Shown: positions 36,301 to 47,450, numbered from the stretch's first letter. The stretch: DNA of 64,000 nucleotides from Acanthococcus lagerstroemiae (GCA_031841125.1 CM063110.1:38703214-38767213), one strand, 5' to 3'. Numbers and translations: made by a program. Notes: generated from the letters alone by a model not told the origin.

Positions 36301-38078
36301 ACGAAACTTACGCAGGAACTACCATAGAGTATTTCATGTTCGTTTCCAGCCTCGGCTAAACGCGAACAATTTGAACGTACTAAAATTTTGCACGAGATGA
36401 TTCAATTCCATCGAAATTTTGACTAATGATGTGGAGCAATCGTGCGACTTGTTTCAAACAGATAAGAGAAATACTTCGGTAAACAAGGTCGCAAAGTTTT
36501 TTCTTTATTTATTTTTGATAGCCGAATGTCACTCTAAATTATTATCAACTTTTCCTCTTTTTTTTTTTTTTTTCCGCTTTCAAATAGCATTGTTACTCCA
36601 CCACCAACGTTTCACTTCGAGTGCTTTATCATAATCAATGTGAACTGTAGACCTACACCGCAACACAAGTAATGCTCTAAAATTGATGGTGCGGCTCCTC
36701 AAACTTAGAACTGAGAAGTGATATACTGAGAAAGAGAAATTAATGATTGAAACTTTACAGAATCTCAGGCAGAATTCGCATACAGTAAGCTACATTCATT
36801 CATCATGATGGCAACTACTGATGAGCAGAGGCCCCAGCAACACTTTTTCATCCTCATAACATTATTTAGGAATGAAAATTTTTGAGGTTCAAAAATCAGA
36901 AAAACCTCAATTTTTCGAAGAAAACAAAATTTTCTTTGCGACCAAAATCAAAGCGGGGAAGGTTTAGAGTCTTCCAAATTTTTCATAGGAAAAATACCCA
37001 AATACACCCCCCCCCCCCGAATTACCTACCACTATTATTTACAAAGATGAAACAGTCAATTATTATCTATTCACGAATAGAACAAGAAAGTCCTGGAAGA
37101 TTTTGCATTAAAACCTATAATCAATAAGCAAATGAATGAGATGCTTTGGCACACACAACTTTGTCAAAGTTTTAAAAACATAATAAAAAAAATAAAAAAA
37201 ACACTTGATAATGTTTTAAATTACCATCCGCAGAATATGCAACCACGATGCTACGCTGCATTCGTTTTCAATTAGAATAATAAGCAGGAAATTAATCAAC
37301 ATGAAAGAATTCAACAAGACCACACCTTTGAGAATTAGGATGAATGAAGTGAAGATTATCAAAACCACACCCACCTCCTATAATTACAGCCAACATTTTA
37401 ATACCTTCAACTAATTCGAAAAATATATTCGTTTAGCTACCAAATCCCAGACAATACGAACGAATACCGATATTTACCCTTTACCGATTACGAAAGAAAA
37501 CACAAAACATTTCGGCTTCATTGATCATGATTATCAATGAGTTGCTGAATAATACACTAGCGATTATGTTCGTGTCTTATGATTATGACTTTTTAGTTTT
37601 GGTAGTTAGAATAGGTACCTAGTCACGTTTTGGGCAAAAATTAAAACGAAATTAATCAGTCAGTCAGCACTGCTCCGAAAAGAATCGTTTTACATCCAAG
37701 TTTAAAGTATTAGTTATTATTATTTGTATTTATTTAATTCCGAACACTAAAATTAAGAAAAAATAAAAAAGAATCTTAGATCTGTATTTTATTTTCATAA
37801 ATAGTAGTAAAGAAAGACAGAGGAAAAACGTATCGACCGAGGCCTGCATCCTGAGGGATGGTCCCCCTCACCCGGAAGATTTTAGTTCCCAAATCGAAGC
37901 GCAAAAATCAAATTGGAGCGTCACCTTTTTTAGTTGCGGTTATTGATAACGTAGAACCATAATGTTCATCAGTTCACCACTGAGATCATCTTTATTACTA
38001 AAGAAGCTTTGAGTAATCTGAATAATACAGGAAATAAGATAAGTACCATAAGAAATGGATGCAATAATATTCACTTAC
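33385..38078. other. Long gene-free stretch, inferred intron
   Basis: No transposon ends or shared repeats were recognised except simple tracts (G-run near 34820-34829, T-run near 36558-36573, C-run near 37007-37018) and a GATC-rich palindromic cluster at 35190-35222 ('tgatcatctggtgatcaca'). Frames at 33438-33623 and 33629-33826 (minus) and 35659-35985 (plus) are of chance length for this composition and have no motif. In the proposed gene model this is part of the intron between the exons at 38079 and 9408. Confidence 0.4.
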
Positions 38079-38216
38079 GTAGAATGCGAGTCTGTTTCAT
38101 CCGTTTTATCACTGAGCAGCCTTGGTTGAGAGTGCAAGGGCTCCGGTTCTTCCTGAACAGGAGTTTCATAGATCAACGTTTCAACCATAGAACCTTTCGA
38201 ACTACCGAAAGACACT
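38079..38216 (-). CDS. Internal coding exon of unidentified host gene
   Basis: On the minus strand a classic acceptor 'tctctttctgttacag' precedes 138 open bases followed by the donor CTAC|GTAAGTG. Both borders are phase 2 (45 full codons plus split codons), so the exon is symmetric and could be skipped without a frame change. The peptide includes VSFGSSKGSMVETLIYE, then an acidic/proline segment 'PVQEEPEPL' and 'DKTDETDSH'. With the AG from the candidate exon at 54545-54597, the first split codon is AGA (Arg), giving an RVSF motif like that in the exon at 9205-9408. I do not recognise the protein. Base composition is richer in GC than the flanks. This is the best-supported host coding segment of the window. 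Confidence 0.6.
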
Positions 38217-38869
38217 CTGTAACAGAAAGAGACAGACATCGATGAGTAAAATAATGTAGAAAAACTCACAAAGGAAAATCCTCCGCTTTTCTGATTTTGG
38301 CTAAAAAGAATTCTCTTATTACAAAAATAAATAAATAAATATCACTGAATTCAGAAGTATATAAGAAAAACCGTTGAAGAGTTAGGGCTAGCAATGTTCA
38401 CGGGGGAGGGGAGGGGGTGGCCGCCAAAATACTGATCAATTTCCGTCACTCAGTTCAGGCTTGAAAAAAGTCTTCATTTTTGCAATTTCGCCGACTGCCT
38501 ACAAGGATTTACCGGCAGCCGACTTTTTTAACATGATGAAGGAGAGAGGGACCTTTCCATACCACCGCCCTCCTTGGGTCTCTTCGACCCTGGGGACAGT
38601 CGTCAGTTGGCTCATCCGTATTTTTGATGAAACTTCTAAACAATAACTGACGTCAGAAATCAGAACATCAGTCGCCTTTGATCATTCGATTATATTTCTT
38701 TTCAACACATCAAAAACGACAGGATCACAAAGACACTGTATTTAAAATGACTGAATTACATATGGCAAATTGAACACAGTAAAGCCTATATTCCGTTTGA
38801 GGAAACAATTTAAATTCCTCGGTTTTATTTCCACTTTTTTATCACTCTTCTGAATTAATTGCATCCAAG
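38217..38869. other. Non-coding flank (inferred intron)
   Basis: Short AAAT repeats near 38324-38340 and a G-rich tract at 38401-38419. No coding signal. Confidence 0.35.
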
Positions 38870-39260
38870 GATTTGGCGGAGTTATAGCCGAAGCTCTCAG
38901 TCGACCATTTCTCAGAGGAGCCAGAGCTCGAAGACATTCTCTACTGAAGTCAGTACCGGAGCCGGAGTGAATTTTCGACTCTAGCTTTGGCTTCGACTAA
39001 GACTCCGATCCGTTAACTTCCTCTCCACGCCACAGGTTTGACTCCCCCGCACCCCTACATTCCTTAAAAATAACGGGAAAACACATTTCTGGTGAAGCCG
39101 GAAGCCGGGCCCGATAAAAGCTGTTTGCCAGGGCTGATGCCGGCTGTAATACGAAAGCGCAAATGACACTAATCCTCCTACCCAAAAGCGCAAACACACG
39201 AGAATGTTTATGTACGCAAGCGCACACCGCTGGAATACGAAAGCGCAAATCGCAAATAGT

Positions 39261-39578
39261 AATATTTTACAGAGGCAATTTATTGATTACTTGGTCGAAA
39301 CCTACATGGGCCCCAAAAACACATTTCAACCCCAATTTTGGGACGCACCCCCAACAGACAACCGTCCTGGAACTACCAACAGACCAGAATCCTTCCACTT
39401 CCACCGCCATTTGAAGGACCAGTTCCACTCTCCACACGCCCCAGTCCACCAGCTGATAGACGTTCTACTAAAACTTCAGTCGGAGACTTATATAAAAATT
39501 AACCATGCTTCCCCGCGCAAGAAAACCAAGCGCCAAGAGTGCAAGAACAGTGCTTTCAACAATCTGTGGGATAAATGA
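39261..39578 (+). pseudogene. MULE-type transposase, C-terminal fragment
   Basis: The translation has 'QRQFIDYLVETYMGP', 'FQPQFWDAPP', 'TTNRPESFHFHRHLKDQF', 'PHAPVHQLIDVLLKLQ' and 'TYIKIN'. This order (aromatic-rich start, FW, a TTN-x-x-ESFH-like motif, H-P-x-V/I, L-x-x-LQ, TYxKI) is how I recall the C-terminal part of insect MULE-domain transposases. The catalytic N-terminal part is missing. A +1 frame at 39505-39693 continues with no stop, so a frameshift near 39500 is possible. Lies between matching inverted arms. Fossil; identification from memory of the family, not from a search. Confidence 0.5.
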
Positions 39579-39760
39579 TACCAAGGTGGCCAGTGAACTT
39601 TGGAGGAGTACGTGCAGAAAATTGGTATTAGAAACCCGGCAACACAGCTCCACTGAAGACGCACAATCTGACTTTCCTAGCAGTTTATCATAGTTGTAAG
39701 TAGATTTTTTGTACTGTTAGAACAGCAACTACAGTAGTTTTCATGGTAGCTTTTCATAAT

Positions 39761-40039
39761 GGTGCGGAGGGACGTATGGCGATGCACGCATGCCAAAGTG
39801 GCCCCTATGACATCGTACCCCCGGTCCCAGAAACTACCCTTTCGAGTATCGCATCACTGACCGGAGGGACGCTCTGAAGCTGGCCCGAGCCACCATTTCT
39901 CCTTCCCGCAACGGCGCGCGCGTCCTACCAGGGCCACCATGGGGTTCCCTACTGACCGAGGTCCGCACTCCCTGAGCGCTCGCTTGGAATTCAGGTCCCC
40001 CACGGCCGGCCGGGCTGCGGCCACAGCCGGATGCGCTGC
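39761..40039 (-). mobile_element. Short 3'-end copy of R1-type LINE, 13 bp TSD
   Basis: GC-rich 279 bp segment flanked by an exact 13 bp repeat 'agcttttcataat' (39748-39760 and 40040-40052). It aligns with the 3' region of the R1-type copy at 49199-50319 ('gggacgtatggcgatgcacg', 'ccaccatggggttccctact'). The constant 'gggacgtatggcg' end lies to the left, so the element reads on the minus strand and is truncated on the right. No poly(A). The long TSD fits target-primed reverse transcription. Confidence 0.8.
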
Positions 40040-40335
40040 AGCTTTTCATAATATAGCTTTCGTTCTTATGAATGTTTGCACTTTGGTACATATACCTATC
40101 CGAATGTCATTTGCGCTTTCGTATATATGGCATCGAGAATCTATTTGCGCTTTTCGTACCATACTTTTTGCGCATTCGTACACCTGTAAAACATCACTAT
40201 TTGCGATTTGCGCTTTCGTATTCCAGCACCGGTGCCAGACCCAAAAAATGATTTACCAAAGTCGGAGCCAAATTTAAATTTGCTCAGGAGCCGAGTCCGG
40301 TTCTGAGGCCGGCTTCGGGTCTTCACTAGCATCAG

Positions 40336-43302
40336 TTAAAAATTCTCGTAAAAACATTGGTCCAGATGAAAAGTTGGTATTTCTTTTGTTCCCATTTTGC
40401 TTTGGAAAAAAAAGTGAGTTACAATTTATTCCCAAGATTAAAACGACGAACGTTTTCTCGAAACGCAGTAGGTACATTTTTTTGGTTCTCTAGGTTTTCT
40501 TTTTTTGGAATTGGGAGATGGAACTCCCAATTTATTACCATTGCTTTGTCAAACTACAAAGCAAGTTCGTGTTTGCATGCTATAACAATTTCCGATAATG
40601 AAGATTATCCATTCCTAAGCCACAGTAAGTCCATTCACTATATATATTTCAATTCCAAAACGCAGTATGTGCAGTATTTGGAGTTTCTTTTCTGCAACTT
40701 ACATTTTCGTGAATCATACTTTGTAGTTTTGAAATGAAATTTATCGGTCATATCTGTTCAGGTTGAGAGCGTTCATCAAAAGTCAGAGGGACAAAATCAA
40801 AATGGAAATCGGTACAATTTATTGTGTTTCCAGAACAGTTTAAAATATGCACTAATTGTGGTTTGGAAGGACACTCCTGAAATACTTAAACATCGCGGAA
40901 CATGAGTACCAGGTAGAGGCCACGTGTGTTTTCAATCAAGAATCAACAGATGAGCTACAGAAATTAAGCTAAATACATTTTCCCTTACAGACGATTTTAA
41001 TATCCCTCTGAACGTATTCAGCCGCACCCTTTAGAAAAAAAAATTTATGCTAAGAATTATGCAATTATGCAGCACATGTACTAGAATTGGCCATAACTTA
41101 CACACCGGAAATGAAGTGAGGTCGGCGTACCTGAATCCAACTAGTAGCTTTCCAGGCTCTCACAAGAAGGCTCTCCAGTTCTAAAATACTTTCCACAAAG
41201 AAGTGACTATAAAACATCATTATTTTTTCTTCAGTCATTACCCTCAAAGTAATTTACCAGTCAATTTGGGTCAAGTCGTTAAGTGATGTGTCGGTACGAT
41301 GAAGTCTAAATGGGGACGAGGGTTGAACTTCCAGTATTCTCTATTATATTCGACCTTCAGTCTGAAGTTTATAATCGTACTGCACTATCAAGTGGTACTT
41401 GCTTAGAATTCTTTCCCCTGAGGTCTTCGCGTTGTGTACCCTCTTTTCCAGTCTGACCGGCATAATATAAAAACATTTTTTACTGAAGTACAAGCCCATA
41501 TACTGTAAGATCTCATTCGGAACTTTCGAGTGTCGATGCATCGCCACGAGTTGAGGTTATTGTCGCTTCTAACTTCAATTTCAGGTAAATGAAAATAACG
41601 GTGAAAAAAATGGATTTCTCGATGAATTATTTTTATAGCTTCGTGTCAGATGATTAAAATATTTATTATTTATAGCAGTAGTTTGTACTCTTGACCAGCA
41701 GTACAGCAACGTAAAATATAAAAATATTTCCATCATCACATGGGCAAGTGTGCAATTTAAATTAAAGAACTTGACATTAGTTTTTAATTTATACCAGAGT
41801 ACGTTATTAAGTATTACAGTTCATCGGCCCCGAAGATTCAAAGGAAAACTGAATGATGAAATTTCACCTGTAATACCAACTCCAATGCGAAGGTAGTTCA
41901 AGTCCAGAAACTAGAACAAAAAAATGAAACTACCAATCAAAATTCAGCATCAAATTAGTAGTATTCACCAGAGTACACTGCTTTTGAATAACATAGCGGA
42001 CAAAGGCGTAACAAGTTATTTCTACATATAAGGGCGATTTTTTTATTTTTGTAGTTCGGTACATAGCAATGAAACTTTATGGTGCTGAAACTAGTTTCAG
42101 ACCCCTCCCACTACTGCCAGATATTCTGATATTTCACACGATCCTTCAGGTTACAATGATTTTTCCCCATTTTTGTTCGATATTTCATGCAGTATTTGGA
42201 GTCATGGTACGAAATTTATCCACAGAAACTTTTGCCGCCAGAGGGTGGTGCCCTGGTGCCTCACATTCACTGGTCCGTGGTACACCGCCCTCACTGCCCC
42301 ATGGCTCTTACACTCGTCGAAAAATTTAACCTAATGTCAATACACTGTCTAAAATTCTATGCTGATACGTAGTAAGTTTGAATAAGCTCACGATGATGTT
42401 CGATAATTGGAGTAAATATCACTTCGTGATGTCAAAATTTGAACATCATTTTTCGGCGGATTTAGTCTTATAGGATGGATATTAATTCGGAGAAGAGCCC
42501 TCCTCTTCACTTCATATGAAAGGACCAAAAATTTCGCTGTCGTGGAACAGGAAAAAAGCTATTGAATTCCGGACCGACGAGTATCTATTTGGAGAAAAAC
42601 ATTTCATATAATCTACAATGTACTTAAACTCAAATACTCCAGCGAGTAATTGTTTTTTTCGAGAGATCTTCAAAACATATAACATGATAATCCGCTTCCT
42701 GCTGTAAGAATCCACACAATTCATCTACGAGACGTACCTATTCGTATCCAAATATTTACAGAGAGTACGTTTAAACTGAGCGAAAAACATTTTATAGAAA
42801 ATTAAAAATAAGTAAGACTGGACAGAAAATTGCAATTATTTCAGTGAGAATGTTGGATCCTGCACTGACCACTCACTCGAGAATGTGCTCGATGAGAATG
42901 GCTCCTTATCACTTGACTAATTAAAGATTGCTTCTCCCCCACTCTGAAATTTAGCTAGGAAACCAAAATAAAATTTAAGTGGTCGACAAATTCCTCCCCT
43001 TTCCCTAGAAATTTCCGTCGCTTCGACACACTCCGGCAACATTTCTCTATTTCTGTCCAAAAATTACAAAAATGAATCCAACGAGTAATCGCTCAGAGCA
43101 AACAGTGAAGGCTGAGTAGGGTTGACACATTTTAGTAATTATTGCTGAATTACGTTATGAATATTGTAATCTAAGAAGCTGCCACCGATAAGTAATTTAG
43201 CAAAACTTTCAACTTGTTATAAAATTTATTATTTTTTACACATACAGTGAATATGAAAAATATATTCAAGTCATTTTATAAAATTATTTGCAATACAACA
43301 TG
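40336..43302. other. Gene-free stretch, inferred intron
   Basis: Mostly unique AT-rich DNA. A 126-codon plus frame (40357-40737) has no motif. A minus-strand segment near 41142-41200 has weak splice-like borders but does not fit the exon phases. The segment near 42230-42310 is GC-richer. No transposon ends recognised. Confidence 0.35.
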
Positions 43303-43405
43303 GATGTCCTGACGCAGGCCCAATCGGGGTGATTCCGGAATAGGGGGCGCGGTGTCCCGGGGCCAATCTGGGGCGCGTGCACCGCCATACGCCCTACCAT
43401 CATCG
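43303..43405 (+). mobile_element. Short 3'-end copy of R1-type LINE, 11 bp TSD
   Basis: 103 bp segment with the reverse complement of the 'gggacgtatggcg' family: 'gacgcaggcccaatcggggt' at its left and 'gcaccgccatacgccctacc' toward its right. Flanked by exact 11 bp repeats 'aatacaacatg' (43292-43302 and 43406-43416). The opposite orientation to the other copies shows independent insertion. Confidence 0.75.
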
Positions 43406-43479
43406 AATACAACATGAGTTTGTTGCGTAACATGCATTAAAATCATGGTTATAAGTAATCCAAACTAGCCCACCCTGGA

Positions 43480-44275
43480 GCCTGGAAATCAGGGGTCAGC
43501 AAAACAACCTCAAATTTAAATTCAGCAACCTCGATAGCTTTATTTTCAACTCACTCCGGCATAATATTCGTTAAAATCACTATTACTCAAGACTAGTCCC
43601 CTAGTGAAAAGAGCCCGAGAATCAGGTTTTAAAAACTAAACAACCTCGAGTTCGAATTCAGCTATTCCAAAAACCATTTTCCGAAACCCATTCTAGCATT
43701 ATTAGGGTGGTATGTTGTGGGACGTATGGCGATGCACGCATGCCAAAGTGGCCCCTGAGACACCGCACCCCCGGCACCGGAAACTACCCTTTCGGGCATC
43801 GCATCAGTACCGAGGGGCTACACTTTTCTTCAATTATGAATTTCCTTGACTTCTCCCTGATTTTTCAGATCCGCTTCTCAATTTTTTTCAACGAGTAAGT
43901 CTGCTGGTTGGTAGTTCATTAATAAGTGTTGTCACTCAATTTTTTTTTTCAATTTCTAGTACCGAAATTTTCTACCAACAGGTATGCAACTAACAAAAAT
44001 CTTATACAGTACTAAACATAAGTACCAAGTACCAACCACCATGATACTTCTAAACCACGCATTTTTATTAAGAATTTATGTTTTGAAAATTCCCTGACTT
44101 TTCCTTCCAGGAAAGTGGCCACCCTGATAATATAAGTTAAAATAGCCATCACTCAGAATTAACCCCTTGTGAAGCCAAAAGGTCAGGGACAGACATAAGA
44201 ACGATCTCAAATTTGGCTTCAGCAACCAAAATACCACCTAACTCTTTTCTAATTTTACTCTCAACCCGAGCCCTG
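43480..44275 (-). repeat. ~130 bp satellite relics
   Basis: 'caacctcaaatttaaattca' (43506) and 'caacctcgagttcgaattca' (43642) are 136 bp apart; a third relative 'gatctcaaatttggcttca' lies near 44205. Similar phrases occur inverted at 51770-52300 and 59470-59770. 'aaagtggccaccctg' at 44112-44126 is a hAT-like end; a possible partner 'tagggtgg' is at 43703. A short R1-type copy (43718-43818) is embedded. Confidence 0.45.
43718..43818 (-). mobile_element. Short 3'-end copy of R1-type LINE
   Basis: 'tgggacgtatggcgatgcac', 'gccaaagtggcccc', 'ggaaactaccctttcg' and 'gcatcagtaccgagggg' align with 49199-49300 and 39766-39860. 5'-truncated at about 43818. No target duplication recognised. Confidence 0.7.
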
Positions 44276-45089
44276 GAAGCCGCCTTTTCGAGCATTACTT
44301 CAGAGACGTCGGGGAGGCTGTTAGGGCTGTCTTAGCCCTCTTCTCATCTTGTCGAAAAGTCGGCCTGAAGAAGAAAATAATCTTTCGGCCGAAAGCTATC
44401 GATTTTATAAAATAGGTAATGAAGTATAATGGAGCAAAAATTTTAAGCAACAACGTTATTCTCCTTAAGGATTGAAAAACCCCAGGGGCATCTATACGCC
44501 TCAATTGATTTCGCTTATATTACAGAAAAGTTCGCAATTACTTAAATCGATTTGGGGGGAGGGTCTCATCAGAAATTCCCAAGTTGAAAAATAAGGATCA
44601 TCCAAAACACATAATAAAAATTAAATAGAGGTAAATAAATACATTATTGATTTGCATAAACCTGTAAAAAAAGAGACAATCTTTCACAATATCTTCACAC
44701 TTTCTAAGCTGGTCAACTTCATTTCAAAAAACTATCCAATACAATCCGGATCATGTTTTTTTTCAGGAGCAGTTCACAAAGAGGCACAAAGGTGGCATGG
44801 GCGACGGAATTGAGAGAAAGGGAAATAGTTCCCCGATTGACGAGAAGTGTCTCACTTGAAGCAGTGTATCGCAGACACACAAATACCATATCTGAAATTA
44901 AGAACAACGCTCCCTCGCAACCCTGTCGAGGGGGGGGGGAATACCCCGAAGGCCTGAATTTCAATCATACTCTACATCAAATCAGCAATCACTATTTACA
45001 CCACGATAGTAACCTCTCTTATCCCGTAGCTTATAATTTTTTCCCATCTACAAAAGAACAAACTGAACTGGAATGAGAGGGGGCCGTGG
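44276..45089. other. Non-coding, no gene recognised
   Basis: Local 'agggctgtcttagccctc' palindrome near 44326 and a 9-base G-run at 44931-44939. Opposite-strand frames at 44719-44964 and 44753-45076 mirror each other and have no motif. Confidence 0.35.
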
Positions 45090-45740
45090 AAATTCCCCCA
45101 GGCCCTCTTTTTCTCTCTACGGGGCTGTCCCTCGAAGTCATACAAATACCTCCTCACCCAGTATGCTATTTTGAGATCCACACATTTCACGTCCTGTATT
45201 ATAGTGTGTTGAAAAAAGAGATAATTTCGTCTCAAACCTCATTTCTGACCTTTTCGTGTGCTGAGGCTTCATGACACCTTCTCGTTTATGAGAGGAGGGG
45301 GCACGTGCCTTCTTGAATTTTTCAAGGAAAGCTTTGCCCCTTGCGATTGTGGTTCCAAGTATTCCTAAGCCTTATTAAAAATAAAAAAAAATAGTGGTCA
45401 TTAGTGGCAATTAGGTGACTAGGGGCGGGGGTTGTCCTCTCGATCCACACACTTTAAAGTCATAAAAATACTTCCTTGCCCAGCATGTTATTCTGAGATC
45501 TACATATTGACGTTCTGCATTCTAATTGGTTGAAAAAAAGACATTACTTTGCCTTGAATCCTATTTTTGAACTTTATACATGCCGAGGCTTTGCAACCCC
45601 TTTTCGTCAATGGGAAACATTCGTCTTTTCAACATTTTTGAGGGAAGCTTGCCCCTTCAAAATGTCGCTTGAAGTATTTCTGAGCACTATTTTCAAGATC
45701 ATAGGTGGCAATTATGAGGCGAGGGCAGTTGCCCAGACAC
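45090..45740 (+). repeat. Tandem duplication, ~324 bp unit
   Basis: 'cagtatgctattttgagatc' with 'gttgaaaaaagagataattt' near 45160-45230 recurs as 'cagcatgttattctgagatc' with 'gttgaaaaaaagacattact' near 45481-45550, a spacing of 324 bp. Similarity continues through 'ctgaggctt/cgaggctt' and 'aagctttgcccctt/aagcttgcccctt'. Two copies, clearly diverged. Non-coding. Confidence 0.65.
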
Positions 45741-46500
45741 GGAAGCAGAAGCTAAATTATCATTTTGTCCCTCTGAAAATTGGTGATGACACAGATTCCT
45801 GGGATAATTAATCAGCAGACCAAGCCCGAAATTTGAAAAATCACTACCGGCTGGCCGTTCATTTTTGTGATCGATACTGAAAAAACATTTCGGTACTATA
45901 AAGGCATTTACGGAGGTATCGGGTATCCGATGTTCAAATTTGATTCCCAGATTTTTTTACAATCTTGCCCATCTCTTTCTTAAAAAATAAATAAATAATA
46001 GAAAGAAACACCCTAACGCACAATAATGACAAGTCATTGTCTACCATCGTCACAATAATTTCAAACTTCCATTAGGTCGAAAAAATTGAACCTCTTTCTC
46101 CTCCTAATAACATAAATTAGGCCTTGCCTGCATTACTCGGTCCTCAGAAGTCAAAACGAGAGCTCTATTGCCTATATGTAAGTATGGCTGTTGATTCTAC
46201 TTTTTCACGATGGCGTTGGAACGGGGGGTTACAAGAGTACATTGCACCAACCTTTCTCAAAAAATTTCAGCAAGTTAATAAAAAGACGTCTTGCGAATTT
46301 CCGGAACAAGATTCACAACATTTTTGGAGATCTACATTTTGCTTGTTACCTCCAACAATTTTGAGAGAAAAAACCTTCAGGATTTATTTTTTTCCTTATC
46401 GACTTAAATTAAATCCCCCCCCCCAAAAAAAAAGAGTAAAATCACCACCACCAAGAAACCTTTTTAACGCTACTGAATTTTAGGCTGGGAAATTAAATAT
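45741..46500. other. Non-coding, no gene recognised
   Basis: A 119-codon plus frame (46124-46483) ends in low-complexity C/A-runs and has no motif. C-run then A-run at about 46417-46434. Confidence 0.35.
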
Positions 46501-46611
46501 TTGATGATAGAGGGACGTATTGCGATGCACACATGCCAAATTGGCCCCGGGACACCGCATCTCCTATTCCAGAAACTCCCCGAATAGGCCTGCGTCAGAA
46601 TAGGGAGGATA
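46501..46611 (-). mobile_element. Short 3'-end copy of R1-type LINE, 13 bp TSD
   Basis: 111 bp segment ('gagggacgtattgcgatgca', 'gggacaccgcatctcctatt', 'aggcctgcgtcag') flanked by an exact 13 bp repeat 'ggaaattaaatat' (46488-46500 and 46612-46624). Closest to the inverted copy at 43303-43405, with which it shares 'cctgcgtcag' and a 'tatcatc'-like 3' tail. Confidence 0.8.
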
Positions 46612-46726
46612 GGAAATTAAATATGGTAAAAAAACATATTACTGAACATTTCTTAAAACAATAACGAGAACACAGATCTACAGTTAATCAAAAGTAAGTT
46701 CTTTTCTGGGGTGTCTTGCCACATTC

Positions 46727-47211
46727 TAGTGGTGTAAAAAAAGTACGATAGTACCAATACTTCACTAGATTCGATACGTATTGATATTCTACTACTATAA
46801 TAATTTTTTTAATGCTATGACAATTTTGTAAATTTATGTGAATCAGTGATATTTTCTTCGTTGGTTCCTTCAAGTCTTTCATTATTCTAGTTTTACGTAT
46901 TTTTAGTCTTACTTGGTAATTTTAAACCAAAATTTAAAATTTTCATATTTAAAAAATTTTTTTGATTCGTTCTCGTTAGTTCCTTCGCGTATTCTAGTTT
47001 TTAGTTCATAATTCTTACCATTTTACCTAATGGCTTTGAACAACAATTTAATTTTATGTAGTAAAAAATAGACAGTAGCTGATTTTGATTCTTCAGTTTT
47101 TTTGTGTTTTTTTTTTTCATTTGTTGACTTTGCCTAGCAATGTGAAGGTATTTTGAACACCCAGTCGATACTAAACAATACTTTTTTTATTCGATACTTG
47201 ACACTTTTACG
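46727..47211. mobile_element. Candidate word-array element (ATTCGATACTT family)
   Basis: Words 'gattcgatacgtattgat', 'tcgatactaaacaatact' and 'attcgatacttgac' cluster at both ends (46738-46800 and 47160-47205), with AT-rich DNA between. 'acattc' occurs directly outside both ends (46721-46726 and 47212-47217). The TIR 'gtgtaaaa...gta/gtaaaagtgt' is weak. Non-coding. Confidence 0.4.
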
Positions 47212-47360
47212 ACATTCGTTCCAGTATTCTGCCAGGAGGGTGCTGATCTGTCGATTCTACCGGTAAAATTAACAGGTCAGGAGTTCATCTCATCATCCCA
47301 ACAAGAAACTGGTTTCAAGCTACAAAACGATCAAACAGCGCACTCTACAATTTCCCACTC

Positions 47361-47450
47361 TATGCATATCGAACGATAATACTACATGGTTCCGCCAGAG
47401 TGAACCACCTGCGTCCTCTAGTACATAATATCATCGTTCGATAGCGAGCA
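47361..47450 (-). ncRNA. Candidate microRNA-like hairpin
   Basis: Arms at 47367-47387 and 47423-47443, separated by 35 bases, pair over 21 consecutive positions when read as minus-strand RNA, with 17 Watson-Crick and 4 G-U pairs. Read as plus-strand RNA, the same four positions are A-C mismatches, so the strand is the minus, the same as the proposed host gene. A short inner stem GGUUC/GAACC lies in the loop, and an AUGC/GCAU step flanks the base. Precursor about 90 nt. No known microRNA was recognised, and a plain inverted repeat remains possible. Confidence 0.4.

Larger units (their letters stand above)
39229..40230 (+). mobile_element. Mutator-like (MULE) remnant with long inverted arms
   Basis: The left arm 'ggaatacgaaagcgcaaatc' and its continuation 'gcaaatagtaatattttaca' recur inverted at 40178-40228 ('atttgcgatttgcgctttcg'), a ~38 bp TIR with few differences. 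The flanks just outside 'ctgg/ccag' share 'caccg'. Further 'cgaaagcgcaaat' words lie at 39143-39160 and 40100-40160. The interior encodes a transposase fragment (39261-39578) and holds an R1-type 3' end copy (39761-40039). Confidence 0.6.
38870..40335. mobile_element. AGCCGAAGC-type word array split by a Mutator-like element
   Basis: Left arm (38880-39138) and right arm (40231-40325) are both rich in 'gccgaagc', 'gagccgga', 'gaagccgg' and 'ggccggcttcggg' words, and the Mutator-like remnant lies exactly between them. The most economical reading is one word-array element interrupted by a later insertion. Outer borders are approximate and no TSD was found. Confidence 0.45.

Noticed and set aside
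36312..36355. 44-base minus-strand segment between 'gcgtttag' and CTGC|GTAAGT
   Set aside because: Weak acceptor and a phase (1 to 0, or 0 to 2) that cannot connect neighbouring candidate exons.
43703..44126. hAT element from 'tagggtgg' to 'ccaccctg'
   Set aside because: The ends are plausible but the flanks 'agcattat' and 'ataatata' do not match as a duplication.
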